From Anaerolineae bacterium (GTDB lineage: Bacteria > Chloroflexota > Anaerolineae > J036 > Brachytrichaceae): a DNA stretch of 64,000 nucleotides. The notes beneath the pieces were generated by a model that had not been told where the DNA came from, did not search any database, and saw nothing but the letters and a program-made list of their open reading frames with translations. Both the position numbers and the translations under genes were made by a program. Positions within the stretch are counted from its first letter, which is position 1, and each line of letters opens with the position of its first letter. The stretch spans positions 1-64,000 of the forward strand of contig CANJQH010000001.1 in the NCBI GenBank assembly GCA_947476335.1. Direction: 5' to 3'. Positions 7,328 through 15,482 of this stretch are shown piece by piece.

Positions 7328-9856
7328 TTAGTCTTGTCCTTCGGGCAGATCGAATTCGTGTTCCGTCCCGAGTACCTTTGCGCGCCCTTTGCCGATGAGC
7401 ACGACGAGGCCGTTGCTGCCGTCGGGTGCGGGCAAGGCGAGGGGGCGGCTCCAGGTGGTGAAGTCGCAGTCGGGGTAGCGCACGCAGCCGTAGAACACGC
7501 GGCCGCCCTTCTTGGCGCGTTTCTCGGCGAGTTTGCCGCCGCATTTCGGGCAGCTCACGCCGGGAATGCTGAGCGGTTCGACGTGCTTGCAGACTGGGAA
7601 GTTTGAACAGCCGATGAATTTGCCGAAGCGGCCCTGCTTGTAGATGAGCGGGGAGCCGCAGTCTGGGCAGTCTTCACCGACGGGTTCGACGCGGCGCTCG
7701 ACTTTCTCGATGCCCTGCGCCGCCGCCGTCACCGCCTGCTTGAATGGGTCGTAGAACTCGTGCAGCACCGGACGCCATTCGCGCGCACCGGTTTCGATGT
7801 CGTCAAGCTCTTCTTCGATGTGCGCAGTGAAACCGACGTCGATGTAGCGGCCGAAGTGGTTCACCAGCAGGTCGTTGGTGTTGAAGCCAAGCTCGGTCGG
7901 CGAGAGCTGGCGGCCTTGGCGGCGCACGTAGTTGCGCGCCTGGATCGTGGTCATGATCGAGGCGTAGGTGCTCGGGCGGCCGATCCCGTATTCCTCCAGC
8001 GCCTTGACGAGGCTGGCTTCGGTGTAGCGCGGCGGCGGCTGGGTAAAGTGCTGCTCGGGGACGAGTTTCTGCAAGTTGAGCGCGTCGTTCGCGGCAAGCT
8101 GTGGCAGGCGGCGATCGGCGGCGTCCTCAGCGTCGACGGGCTTGTCACCTTCGTCCTGCCCTTCCTCATAGACGCGCAGGAAGCCGCTGAATTTCTGCAC
8201 CGAGCCGCTGGCGCGGAACCAGAAGACCGACAGCGGTGTGTTTTTTGTGCGCAGCGGCGCGGCATCGATGTCGACGGTGGTGGCGTCGAATATGGCATTG
8301 GCCATCTGGCTGGCGACGAAGCGCTTCCAGATCAGGTCGTAGAGCCGGAACTGGTCGGCGTCGAGGTAACCGCGCAGTTGTTCCGGCGTGCGGAAGACCG
8401 ATGTCGGTCGCACGGCTTCGTGCGCTTCCTGGGCGTTTTTGGCGCGCGATTTGTAAATCGGTGCGGTTTCCGGCATAAATTCGGCGCCCATGCGCTCGCG
8501 GATGAACTCGCGCGCCTCGTTCTGCGCACTCTCGGCCACGTTGGTCGAATCTGTGCGCATGTATGTGATCAGGCCGACGGTGCCTTCGCCGACGTCGACG
8601 CCTTCGTAGAGCGACTGGGCTGCGCCCATTGTGCGGCGCGCATTGAAGCCGAGTTTGCGGCTGGCTTCCTGCTGGAGCGTGCTGGTGGTGAATGGCGCCG
8701 CCGGACGGCGCTGGCGCTCTTTGGTTTCGACCTTGATGACTTTGTATTTGGCGCCGGCGAGTGCCTTGACCACGGCGCCGGCATCGTCGGCGCTGTGCAG
8801 CGCCGGATCTTGTCCGCGCAGTTTGTGCAAGTGTGCGATGAAGGACGGCGAGCCGGCGCTGCGCTTCAGTTCAGCTTCAATCGACCAGTATTCGACCGGC
8901 ACGAAGGCGAGGATTTCTCGCTCGCGTTCGACGATCAGGCGCACGGCGACGGACTGCACGCGGCCGGCGCTGAGGCCGCGCATGCTGAGCTTGTCGCTGA
9001 CGAGTGGGCTGAGCTTGTAGCCGACGAGGCGGTCGAGGATCCGGCGCGCCTGCTGAGCGTTGACGGCGTTTTCGTCGATCTGGCGCGGGTTGGCGAAGGC
9101 GTGCTGAATGGCCTCCGGGGTGATCTCATGAAATTCGACGCGTTGCACTTCTTTGCCGACGATTTCGCTGGCCAGCGCGGTGCGCAGATGCCAGGAGATG
9201 GCCTCACCCTCGCGGTCGGGGTCGGTGGCCAGCCAGATCGAATCGGCGTTGCGCGCGAGCTGGCGCAACTCCTTGACGGTGTCTTTTTTCTTGACGGGGA
9301 CGACGTAGGTCGGCTCGAAGTCGTGGTCGACGTCGACGCCAAGGCGGTTTTTCGGCAGGTCGCGTACGTGGCCGATGGAGGCGCGGACGGTGTACTTGCG
9401 GCCGAGGAATTTGCCGATGGTGCGTGCTTTGGTCGGGGACTCGACGATGACGAGCGGCCCGCCCTTCTGCGTAGGCCCGTTGTTTCCAGCTGTGGCCAGC
9501 TTGGCAGACTTGGTCGATTTAGCCGATTTAGCCGATTTAGCCGATTTAGCTGATTTAGCTGATTTAGCTGATTTAGCTGATTTGACAGACTTGGCTGATT
9601 TGGCGGACTTGGCTTCTGTCGCAGTTTTTTTCGTCTGCGGCTGATCAAGTTCTTTGCGCGCGCGCGCGGCGGCGCGTTCCTCAGCAGACGGTGGCTCGAT
9701 GCCCGCATGTTCGGGAGTGCGGCCCATCTTGTAGACTTTTGCGTTGCCACAATTGGCGCAGACGCCCTGTATCGCCGGCGATCCGTTGGCGAAGTAGATG
9801 GGGGTAGGGTTCAGCAAGCTGTGCTTGCCGCGACATTTGAAACAGTAAGCTTCCAT
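7328..9856 (-). CDS. topA: DNA topoisomerase I with N-terminal zinc ribbon and KSA-repeat linker
   Basis: An 842-residue type IA topoisomerase that relaxes negative supercoils. Residues 1-45 form a separate zinc-ribbon-like module (CFKC..CANC, resembling the small DUF5679 family). Residues about 60-125 are a low-complexity linker of repeated SAK/KSA, encoded by 9-bp DNA repeats. The TOPRIM domain begins at about 136 (VIVESPTKARTIGKFLG) and includes the DPDREGE motif. The catalytic Tyr is in GLITYMRTDS (about 430). Two C-terminal zinc fingers follow (CPDCGSPL..CSNFPVCKH and CPKCGGKL..CVRYPDCDF). The N-terminal fusion and linker are the unusual parts; the core looks fully intact. Start ATG 9856 (MEAYCFKCRGKHSLL). 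Confidence 0.95.
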   Translation of the reverse strand: MEAYCFKCRGKHSLLNPTPIYFANGSPAIQGVCANCGNAKVYKMGRTPEHAGIEPPSAEERAAARARKELDQPQTKKTATEAKSAKSAKSVKSAKSAKSAKSAKSAKSAKSAKSTKSAKLATAGNNGPTQKGGPLVIVESPTKARTIGKFLGRKYTVRASIGHVRDLPKNRLGVDVDHDFEPTYVVPVKKKDTVKELRQLARNADSIWLATDPDREGEAISWHLRTALASEIVGKEVQRVEFHEITPEAIQHAFANPRQIDENAVNAQQARRILDRLVGYKLSPLVSDKLSMRGLSAGRVQSVAVRLIVEREREILAFVPVEYWSIEAELKRSAGSPSFIAHLHKLRGQDPALHSADDAGAVVKALAGAKYKVIKVETKERQRRPAAPFTTSTLQQEASRKLGFNARRTMGAAQSLYEGVDVGEGTVGLITYMRTDSTNVAESAQNEAREFIRERMGAEFMPETAPIYKSRAKNAQEAHEAVRPTSVFRTPEQLRGYLDADQFRLYDLIWKRFVASQMANAIFDATTVDIDAAPLRTKNTPLSVFWFRASGSVQKFSGFLRVYEEGQDEGDKPVDAEDAADRRLPQLAANDALNLQKLVPEQHFTQPPPRYTEASLVKALEEYGIGRPSTYASIMTTIQARNYVRRQGRQLSPTELGFNTNDLLVNHFGRYIDVGFTAHIEEELDDIETGAREWRPVLHEFYDPFKQAVTAAAQGIEKVERRVEPVGEDCPDCGSPLIYKQGRFGKFIGCSNFPVCKHVEPLSIPGVSCPKCGGKLAEKRAKKGGRVFYGCVRYPDCDFTTWSRPLALPAPDGSNGLVVLIGKGRAKVLGTEHEFDLPEGQD
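9503..9612. repeat. 9-bp tandem repeat within topA (encodes SAK repeats)
   Basis: Units of the type AGCCGATTT / AGCTGATTT / GGCAGACTT are repeated about 12 times in frame. This gives a positively charged, flexible linker between the zinc ribbon and the TOPRIM domain. Confidence 0.95.
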
Positions 9857-9860
9857 TTTC

Positions 9861-9906
9861 CTGAGCGCGTTCCTGAGCGCGTTGCTGAGCGCGTTCCTGA
9901 GCGGGG
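9861..9906. repeat. 12-bp tandem repeat upstream of topA (CTGAGCGCGTTC x 3.8)
   Basis: Three full units and one partial unit, immediately before the topA start codon on the minus strand. It is followed by GGGGTGCATCCGCCG, an end fragment of repeat family R3. Confidence 0.9.
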
Positions 9907-10007
9907 TGCATCCGCCGGGGGGCCGGCGGGATGGCGATATTCGCGCTTTTCAACGCGTTTGTATCCGATTTTGTGTCTGACCGTGCCTGACAAATGCTCG
10001 GATCGCC

Positions 10008-11117
10008 TTATGCGGCGTTCAAAGCGGCCCGGCGCAACGCTTCCTGCAGCCCGGCTGCGAAGCGGTCGCTGCCGAACTGTTCCGCATGCCGGCGAATGGC
10101 GAACGGAAAAAAGGTTACCACACGCGATTTTTTGAGCGCAGCGACCAGTGATTCGCGGGTTTGTTCGGCGAAGAGTACGCCGGTTTCGCCGTCGACGATC
10201 GTGTCGAGGGCGCCGCCGCGGGCGAAGGCGACGACGGGCTTGCCGTGGGCCATGGCGCGGACGGGGGCGATGCCGAAGTCTTCGAAGCCGGGGAAGAGAA
10301 ATGCGTCGCAGGTGCGCAGCAGCTGGGTGAGCGTCGCGTCGTCGACGCGGCCGAGGAAGTGCACGTCTGCGCCGGGTGTGGCAGCGGCGAGCGCCTCGAG
10401 GCGGGTGCGATCGCGGCCGTCTCCGGTGATGACGAGGCGTGCGCCGAGGGCGGCGCAGGCTTCGATGGCCAGGTCGACGCGTTTATAGGGCAGCAGGCGC
10501 GAGGCGATGAGGAAGAAGCCTGCGTTCTCGGTGCTGGGCGCTGCGGCGGGCATGTCGACAGGCGGGTACAAAATTTCCGATTCACGGCCGTAGAGGCGGC
10601 GGATGCGGTCCTGCACTTCGCGCGAGATGGCGAGGAAGGAATGAATGCGCTGTGCGGCGCGCGTCTCCCATCTGCGCAGCGCGGCGTTCATGATTTTCAG
10701 CAGCGGGACGGCGACGGCGGGGATGCGTTCGCGTGCGCGGTAGCTCTCGAAGTCGTAGACGAAGCGCGTCGGCGTCAGGCAGTAGCAGACGTGGCGCGCC
10801 ACTGGGTTTGCACCGCGCGCGCCGATGCAGAACGCGCTCTTGTTGCTGAGCAGCAGGTCGTGCTCAGCTGGAATGCGGTAGCCCGCCCACGCCGCCGCGA
10901 AGACCGGCATGTACGGCTGATGGCGGCGATGAATCGCTGGCAGCCGATCGAGCCAGGTCGAACGAATGTCCCAGCTGCGCCAGCGTTCAGGCATGCGCGT
11001 GCGGTCGTAGATGCTGGTGAAGACCGGCGCCTGTGGGAAAAGGCCATGCAGTGTATCGAGCACGTCTTCGGCGCCGCCGAGCTGGTTGAGCCAGTCGTGG
11101 AGGAGGGCGATTTGCAT
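10008..11117 (-). CDS. family 4 glycosyltransferase
   Basis: A 369-residue GT-B glycosyltransferase (Glycos_transf_1, GT4-like). The N-terminus MQIALLHDWLNQLGGAEDVL has the glycine-rich acceptor-side loop. The C-terminal donor domain carries GFEDFGIAPVRAMAHGKPVV (about 275-295), with the E-x7-E-type motif (..FEDFGIAPVRAMA), and then GGALDTIVDGETGVLF. Such enzymes build surface polysaccharide, lipopolysaccharide-like glycans or glycolipids; donor and acceptor cannot be read. It is a single gene between topA and the VPI-repeat membrane protein, all on the minus strand. Confidence 0.88.
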   Translation of the reverse strand: MQIALLHDWLNQLGGAEDVLDTLHGLFPQAPVFTSIYDRTRMPERWRSWDIRSTWLDRLPAIHRRHQPYMPVFAAAWAGYRIPAEHDLLLSNKSAFCIGARGANPVARHVCYCLTPTRFVYDFESYRARERIPAVAVPLLKIMNAALRRWETRAAQRIHSFLAISREVQDRIRRLYGRESEILYPPVDMPAAAPSTENAGFFLIASRLLPYKRVDLAIEACAALGARLVITGDGRDRTRLEALAAATPGADVHFLGRVDDATLTQLLRTCDAFLFPGFEDFGIAPVRAMAHGKPVVAFARGGALDTIVDGETGVLFAEQTRESLVAALKKSRVVTFFPFAIRRHAEQFGSDRFAAGLQEALRRAALNAA

Positions 11118-11135
11118 TGGGATAGGGAAAAGGGG

Positions 11136-11183
11136 AGATAAATGAGATGAGATGGATGAGATGGATGAGATGGATAAGAAATA
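11136..11183. repeat. 10/11-bp tandem repeat (GATGAGATG type)
   Basis: Repeats of ATGAGATGG / GATGAGATG upstream of the GT4 gene. No gene is visible in 11118-11258. Confidence 0.8.
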
Positions 11184-11258
11184 ATGGGGACCGGTTCATT
11201 GATTCGCTCCGGTTCCTACTCTCTCTCCTTGGTTCATTCCCTTGTGCTTACTTCGTGC

Positions 11259-11777
11259 TCACTTCTCCAGCGCACGCAGCGTTTCCACTACTGCATCGAT
11301 CTGTGGCTTGACGGGTGTATCTGCCAGCTTGACGGCGACGGGAACCTCAAAATCGATCGGCACGCTCAGGCTGATCGGCACCTTGCGCTCGATGCGGATG
11401 GGTACCGAAATGCTGATGGGGACCGAGGTGTCGATCGGCACGTCGAACTTGAGGATGCCGATGATGGGGAATTCCTGCGCCACGGCGACGGTCGTCTTAA
11501 TCGGCACGACCTGGTCGATCGAGATGGTGTCGGCGTATTCGAAGGGCACGCTGGTGTCGATATTGATGGTGTGTTGCACGCGCACGGTGGTGGAGAACGT
11601 GCTGTCGCTGAAGGCTGCGAGCTGGTTTGCGGCAGTGCCGGCGAAAGTGCGGCCGATGCCAATGCCAGTGTAGATACCGTAGGCGATGGCGCCGACGAGT
11701 GCGAGATTCAGGATGAGCGAAGTGACGGCAATCATCCAGAGGAGGGGAGGGGCGCTGCGCTGCGCTGGGGCTTGCAT
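11259..11777 (-). CDS. membrane-anchored protein with repeated VPI motifs
   Basis: A 172-residue protein with one N-terminal transmembrane segment (about 13-37). A mostly beta-type extracytoplasmic part follows, in which short alternating strands end in VPI, VPF or VPV (SVPFEYA, VVPIKTT, DVPIDTS, SVPISIS, SVPIRIE, KVPISLS, SVPIDFE), roughly every 8-12 residues. It ends in a short helix (QIDAVVETLRALEK). I do not recognise a family. The regular spacing suggests a beta-helix or elongated beta-sandwich. Codon use resembles the neighbours. Function unknown. Confidence 0.75.
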   Translation of the reverse strand: MQAPAQRSAPPLLWMIAVTSLILNLALVGAIAYGIYTGIGIGRTFAGTAANQLAAFSDSTFSTTVRVQHTINIDTSVPFEYADTISIDQVVPIKTTVAVAQEFPIIGILKFDVPIDTSVPISISVPIRIERKVPISLSVPIDFEVPVAVKLADTPVKPQIDAVVETLRALEK

Positions 11778-11891
11778 GGTTGGAATTGTACGACGGCGAC
11801 GGTGGGGACATCCGGTGGAGGGTGCATCCGCCGTTGGGGGCAGCTTTCACGAAACGACGTGGGCCGTCACCCAGACCGAGGGTCTGGGCTA

Positions 11892-12221
11892 GTAGTGCGT
11901 CCAGGCAAAACTTGCGGGTCCCTACTAAACATCCTGATATCGGCGCCACGCCGTTGCCAGGGCCGCGCCTTCAGCACAAACCCTGGCTGAATCGAAGTAC
12001 GCCCTTTTCAAGGCTGAAAAAGCGCCAAAGGCGCGACGCAGTCCTAGCCCAGACCATCGGTCTGGGATGCACAACCGCACCCGTGGGAAATTGCTGCGTG
12101 GCAATGTGAGCAAAATATGAGTGAAATATGAGCGAAATATGAGCAAAATGTGAGCGCAATGTGGGTTGTAGGCAAGGTTCGCACAGGGCAGACGCTCACA
12201 AGTTTTGCCTGGACGGACTAC
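11892..12221. mobile_element. 330-bp TA-flanked non-coding element
   Basis: The ends are GTAGTGCGTCCAGGCAAAAC and, at 12199-12221, its near-perfect inverse (22 of 23 bases match). It is flanked by TA at 11890-11891 and TA at 12222-12223, consistent with an IS630/Tc1-type TA target duplication. The inside holds a fragment of R3 (about 12015-12066) and short GTGAGCAAAATAT tandem repeats (12106-12158), but no credible gene. Confidence 0.7.
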
Positions 12222-12223
12222 TA

Positions 12224-12313
12224 AGTGAGTCGCCAAAAGTTCTGGCGGCAGATTCGCCTCCCCCGCTTTGCGGGGGAGGCGAATCTGCCGGACAAAACTT
12301 ATGGACAGGAACT
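12224..12313 (+). mobile_element. MITE-2 copy (90 bp, TA target duplication)
   Basis: Starts AGTGAGTCGCCAAAAGTTCT and ends CTTATGGACAGGAACT, with a long hairpin core around CCCCCGCTTTGCGGGGG. It is flanked by TA on both sides (12222-12223, 12314-12315). It sits exactly at the right-hand TA of the 330-bp element. Confidence 0.9.
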
Positions 12314-12463
12314 TAGGGCTGCGTCGCGCCGTTGGCGCTTTTTCGACGGAACATGAGCGCGCCAACGGCGCGATCCACCGCGGCAGACCAGCGGCCAGCC
12401 CCGGGTGATGGCGGTGCGACGATGCGTTGTCAAATTTCGCCCCAAACGGCGGATGCGCCCCCT

Positions 12464-12639
12464 GTGGATGGGGAAGTGCATCCTGGAGGAGTGAATCGCT
12501 CGTAGCGTGTCGCGCAAAGCTGCGCGCCATCAGCGATTTACCCCTCAATTTTTGTTTTGCCTTGACGCTATATCGGGCCGACTGGAATGTGGTATAGGGA
12601 TATCAGAATGGGATGTTTATTATGTGTTTTCCGTGTGAA
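12464..12639. other. intergenic, no gene recognised
   Basis: Between the R3 copy and the promoter of the YIP1-like gene. The base composition becomes AT-richer towards 12640. No conserved frame or RNA structure was recognised. Confidence 0.5.
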
Positions 12640-12667
12640 TTGACATGTAGGTTGTTCTATGTATAAA
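12640..12667 (+). promoter_or_regulatory. sigma-70-type promoter of the YIP1-like gene
   Basis: TTGACA (12640-12645) and TATAAA (12662-12667) are separated by 16 bases, in an AT-rich stretch unlike the surrounding DNA. The start codon at 12748 follows 80 bp later with the Shine-Dalgarno GGAGG. Confidence 0.7.
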
Positions 12668-12747
12668 TTTAGATCTAATACGACGGCTGCAAATGCTTGT
12701 TTGCTTTGCCGTTTCAAAATGTTCGTAATAATTTGGAGGTAGCAGTC

Positions 12748-13296
12748 ATGGTGAATCGATTGATCGGAATTTTGACGCTCAAGGCGCCCGTTTATAAGGA
12801 AGTTGCAGAGGATCAGAGCGCGACGACGCAGGCGCTCATCATCGTGGTTTTGGCTGCACTGCTCACCACGATCGGCACGGTTATTGGTACCGGGGCGGGC
12901 GTCGCGGGCATCGCCTTGCCGTTGGTGACCAGTCTGGTTGGTGGACTGTTGACCTGGGTGATTGGTTCGTTTGTGCTGGCCATTGTGGCGAAAATCCTCA
13001 AAGGTGACACAAATACCGGTGAGATGCTGCGCGTGACCGGCTTTGTCAACGTGTTCGGCTTCGTCGGCGTCCTGAATGCCATTCCGGTGCTGGGTGGAAT
13101 CGTGTCCATCATTGTGATGGTGCTGAACCTGATCGGCTACCTGATCGGTATCCGTGAAGCTGCTGGCTTCGGCACCGGCAAGGCAATTGTCACCGCTATC
13201 GTTGCAGTTGCAGTGCAGGCTGCTGTGACGGCTGCAATTGCTGCTGTGGTCTTGGCGATCGGCATCGGCGCCGCCGTTGTGGCAATGCCGCAGTAA
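12748..13296 (+). CDS. YIP1-family multi-pass membrane protein
   Basis: A 182-residue protein. The start is ATG 12748, chosen because TTTGGAGGT lies 9 bases before it; the frame is open further upstream without similarity. A short cytoplasmic N-terminus with LIGILTLKAPVYKEVAEDQ is followed by about five hydrophobic segments, with the typical YIP1 pattern (GGLLTWVIGSFVLAIVAKIL, then NAIPVLGGIVSIIVMVLNLI). The same 'GVLTL..P.V...IAEDP' N-terminus is found in the next gene, so the two are paralogues. Bacterial YIP1 proteins have no settled function. The gene has its own promoter (12640) and terminator (13317). Confidence 0.8.
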   Translation: MVNRLIGILTLKAPVYKEVAEDQSATTQALIIVVLAALLTTIGTVIGTGAGVAGIALPLVTSLVGGLLTWVIGSFVLAIVAKILKGDTNTGEMLRVTGFVNVFGFVGVLNAIPVLGGIVSIIVMVLNLIGYLIGIREAAGFGTGKAIVTAIVAVAVQAAVTAAIAAVVLAIGIGAAVVAMPQ

Positions 13297-13316
13297 CGAA
13301 TGCGTAGTGCAGTTTT

Positions 13317-13354
13317 GTGTGCCCCGGCTATACCGTCGGGGCACACTTATTTTT
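13317..13354 (+). terminator. rho-independent terminator
   Basis: The perfect 10-bp stem GTGTGCCCCG/CGGGGCACAC (13317-13326, 13337-13346) is followed by TTATTTTT, 20 bp after the YIP1-like gene. Confidence 0.88.
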
Positions 13355-13426
13355 CCGGGCTTTTGGCTATTTGACTATTGCGATGACTGCGTCGGCGGGC
13401 GTACCGTATACGCATACGGAGGCGCT

Positions 13427-14017
13427 ATGGTTCAACTACTGCTTGGTGTACTGACGCTGCGGCCGGATGTCTTTCGCACGATCGCGGAGGATCCGCGCGC
13501 GACGCGCCGATCGTGGGGCATCGTGCTGGCGATGATTTGCGTCACCGCCGTGGGCCGCGCGATTGCAATGTCGTCCATCCCGGACAACGCTGCGCCATTC
13601 CCGCTCGAAGTTGGCCGCTGGCTGCTGATTCAGACGCCGGTGAATGTGCTTTCGTGGCTGATCGGCGCCTTGTTGACGCAGTTCATTGCGAATCGCATCT
13701 TCGGAGCGGCGCTGGGTCGATCTGCAGTGGTGCGGGTTTATGGCCACATTCGCATCTTCGCCATCGTCGGCGCATTGGGCGCATTCGCCCCTGACATGCT
13801 TCTGTGGATCGCGATCGTGATTGTGGTGGTCGTGCTGCATATTGTCGCCACCATGGCGGCGCTGCAGGCGCTGGGCGGGCTGAGCTGCGGACGTGCGCTG
13901 GTGTGCGCGACGATGGCCAACGGGCTGGGGCTGTTTCTCGCTATTGGCGGGCTGCTGGCGCTGATCACCCTCATTATGATGACGGCGGTTGCGATTGGGC
14001 TTGTGCCCAATACATAG
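13427..14017 (+). CDS. YIP1-family multi-pass membrane protein (paralogue)
   Basis: A 196-residue protein. ATG 13427 is preceded by ACGGAGG at a suitable distance. It begins MVQLLLGVLTLRPDVFRTIA, parallel to the preceding gene, and has five to six hydrophobic segments, including a very Val/Ile-rich one (LLWIAIVIVVVVLHIV). It lies 130 bp after the previous gene, beyond a terminator, so it probably has its own transcription unit. It is more divergent than its neighbour in the middle loops. Function unknown. Confidence 0.75.
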   Translation: MVQLLLGVLTLRPDVFRTIAEDPRATRRSWGIVLAMICVTAVGRAIAMSSIPDNAAPFPLEVGRWLLIQTPVNVLSWLIGALLTQFIANRIFGAALGRSAVVRVYGHIRIFAIVGALGAFAPDMLLWIAIVIVVVVLHIVATMAALQALGGLSCGRALVCATMANGLGLFLAIGGLLALITLIMMTAVAIGLVPNT

Positions 14018-14026
14018 ACAGACGAT

Positions 14027-14076
14027 AGACGACGGTCGTCGGCACTACATCCGTCGTCTGTCATCCGTCATCTTTT
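14027..14076 (+). terminator. possible terminator
   Basis: The stem AGACGACGG/CCGTCGTCT (14027-14035, 14051-14059) is followed, after 12 bases, by a CTTTTTC tract. It lies just after the second YIP1-like gene. Confidence 0.45.
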
Positions 14077-14114
14077 TCGGCGATACTGCGCCTCTGACAT
14101 ACGGAGGTGTGCGC

Positions 14115-14564
14115 ATGAATCGAAAGGTCTTCGTCCCCGCAGCGATCGCGGGGGTGCTTACGGGATTGCTGTCGTCGCTGCCGGTGGTGAGCGATGTGAA
14201 CCTCGCGCTGTGCGCGTGGATGTGGCTGGGTGGAATTCTCGCCGTGTATTTGTTCCGCCGTGGCGGTGCGCCGCCGCTGACGCGCGCCGAGGGCGTTACG
14301 CTCGGCCTGCTCACCGGCACAGTCGCCGGCATGGTGTCGATCGCGTTTGTGCTGGCTGATATCAGCAGTCTGACCAACGCGGCGCGGATGATTCAGGGAT
14401 CACAGAATCTGGCGCAGAAGGCGTTGCTGCAGCCGCTGGTTGATCTGATCGAATCGGGCGTGCTGTCGGCGCTGGTGGGCTGCATTGGGCTGATGCTGCA
14501 CCTTGGCTTCGGCGCACTGGGTGGGGTGATCGGCGCTGCGCTGATCACACGGCGGCGGCTGTAA
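14115..14564 (+). CDS. small multi-pass membrane protein, unknown function
   Basis: A 149-residue protein. ATG 14115 has GGAGG 9 bases upstream. Four hydrophobic segments: VFVPAAIAGVLTGLLSSLPV, LALCAWMWLGGILAVYLF, then VTLGLLTGTVAGMVSIAFVL and a C-terminal glycine-rich helix ending in RRRL. The first helix pair (AAIAGVLTGLLSSLPVVS..NLALCAWMWLGGILAVYL) resembles DUF-type small membrane proteins seen beside YIP1 genes, but I cannot name the family. It shares the strand with the two YIP1-like genes and ends in a shared hairpin facing the SDR gene. Confidence 0.7.
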   Translation: MNRKVFVPAAIAGVLTGLLSSLPVVSDVNLALCAWMWLGGILAVYLFRRGGAPPLTRAEGVTLGLLTGTVAGMVSIAFVLADISSLTNAARMIQGSQNLAQKALLQPLVDLIESGVLSALVGCIGLMLHLGFGALGGVIGAALITRRRL

Positions 14565-14596
14565 GTCATATTCGGTGCATGAACAAGTCGCCGAAA

Positions 14597-14617
14597 CCCG
14601 GCTTCCAAGAAGCCGGG
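14597..14617. terminator. bidirectional hairpin between convergent genes
   Basis: CCCGGCTTC-CAA-GAAGCCGGG, located between the convergent membrane-protein gene and the SDR gene. There is no clear T-tract on either side. Confidence 0.5.
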
Positions 14618-14666
14618 CTTCGGAGGCAGAATTTGTCAGCCGGTATCAGGTTTCGGCTGGTTTCGG

Positions 14667-15380
14667 CTAAATAAACTGGTGCGAATCCGGCTGCAGCACC
14701 ATCTCGTTCAGCACACCGGCGGGGGCGGCCTCGAGCGCATAAACCATTGCGCGGGCGGCATCTTCGGCGCGCAGCATTTTGTCGCGCTGCACGCGCATGT
14801 CGATGCCGTCCCAGAACGGCGTATCGACGCCGCCGAGATACAGCAGTGACACGCCGATATTGCTGCGCTGCCATTCCGTCGCCATGGCTTTGAGTGCACC
14901 GACTGCGCCCCATTTACTGGCGCTGTAGGCGGCGCTGCCGCGCATGACGAAGCGCCCCATCGTGCCGACCGGCACGACGACGCGGCCGCCGCCTGTCTTC
15001 AGCATGGCCGTCGCGGCGGCGCTTGCGGTGAGCAGTGTGCCTTTGATGTTCGTGTCGAGCTGTACATCGATGTCGTCGTCGCTGAGTTGCTCGGCCGGCT
15101 TCAGGATACCGACGCCGGCGCAGTGCACCAACGCATCGATGCGACCGAAAGCGGTGACGGCTTCGGCGACCATGTCGGCGACTTCAGCGCGCACACGCAC
15201 ATCGGCGGGCACGGCGATGGCGCGCCCGCCGAGGCGGTTGGCCTCATCTGCGATGGTGGCGAGTGCCGGGTAGGTGCGTGCGGACAGCGCCAGCTGTGCA
15301 CCGCGTGCGGCAAGCATCAGTGCCGCCGCTTTCCCGATACCGCTCGATGCGCCAGTGATGAGGATGACTTTGTTGTTCAT
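14667..15380 (-). CDS. short-chain dehydrogenase/reductase
   Basis: A 237-residue classical SDR. The cofactor motif TGASSGIG is at about 8-15, followed by HCAGVGI (NAG-type motif) at about 86. The catalytic YSASK is at about 150-154 with a preceding Ser-equivalent region (VVPVGTMGRFVM); the usual catalytic Ser seems replaced by Gly/Thr here, which should be checked. Cofactor preference is unclear: ARTYP after beta2 hints at NADP. Together with the SRPBCC gene and the NAD(P)-binding gene on the same strand it forms a short cluster downstream of the CarH-like regulator. Confidence 0.85.
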   Translation of the reverse strand: MNNKVILITGASSGIGKAAALMLAARGAQLALSARTYPALATIADEANRLGGRAIAVPADVRVRAEVADMVAEAVTAFGRIDALVHCAGVGILKPAEQLSDDDIDVQLDTNIKGTLLTASAAATAMLKTGGGRVVVPVGTMGRFVMRGSAAYSASKWGAVGALKAMATEWQRSNIGVSLLYLGGVDTPFWDGIDMRVQRDKMLRAEDAARAMVYALEAAPAGVLNEMVLQPDSHQFI

Positions 15381-15407
15381 GGGATATGTGAAAAGCGGAT
15401 CAGAAAA

Positions 15408-15482
15408 TGGACGACCGACGACGTGCGTCTACTGGTGCGTCTACTGGTGCGTCGGTCGTCCGTCGTCGGTCGTCGAATTTTC
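15408..15482. repeat. inverted and direct repeat between SDR and SRPBCC genes
   Basis: GGACGACCGACGAC (15412-) pairs with GTCGGTCGTCC (15462-), and TCTACTGGTGCG is directly repeated in the loop. The right part encodes the last residues of the SRPBCC protein on the minus strand (..TTDDGRPTHQ), so its C-terminus is probably repeat-derived. Confidence 0.65.

Larger units (their letters stand above)
11819..12463. repeat. R3 repeat copy, split by a 330-bp element and MITE-2
   Basis: The left piece is 11819-11891 (GGTGCATCCGCCGTTGGGGG..CAGACCGAGGGTCTGGGC) and the right piece is 12314-12463 (GGGCTGCGTCGCGCCGTTGGCG..CCCCAAACGGCGGATGCGCC). The two pieces join into a single R3 unit, like those at 53363 and 56763, when the two inner insertions are removed. 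The nesting order is R3 first, then the 330-bp TA element, then MITE-2 at its right-hand TA. Confidence 0.75.

Noticed and set aside
7760-9553. Long ORF antisense to topA (597 codons)
   Set aside because: A high-G+C shadow frame of a clear topA; no family similarity. The same applies to antisense frames over lon (32088-33503) and copA (57916-59913).
12672-12690. T7-promoter-like TAATACGAC
   Set aside because: Only nine bases match, and no phage context; a chance match next to a normal sigma-70 promoter.
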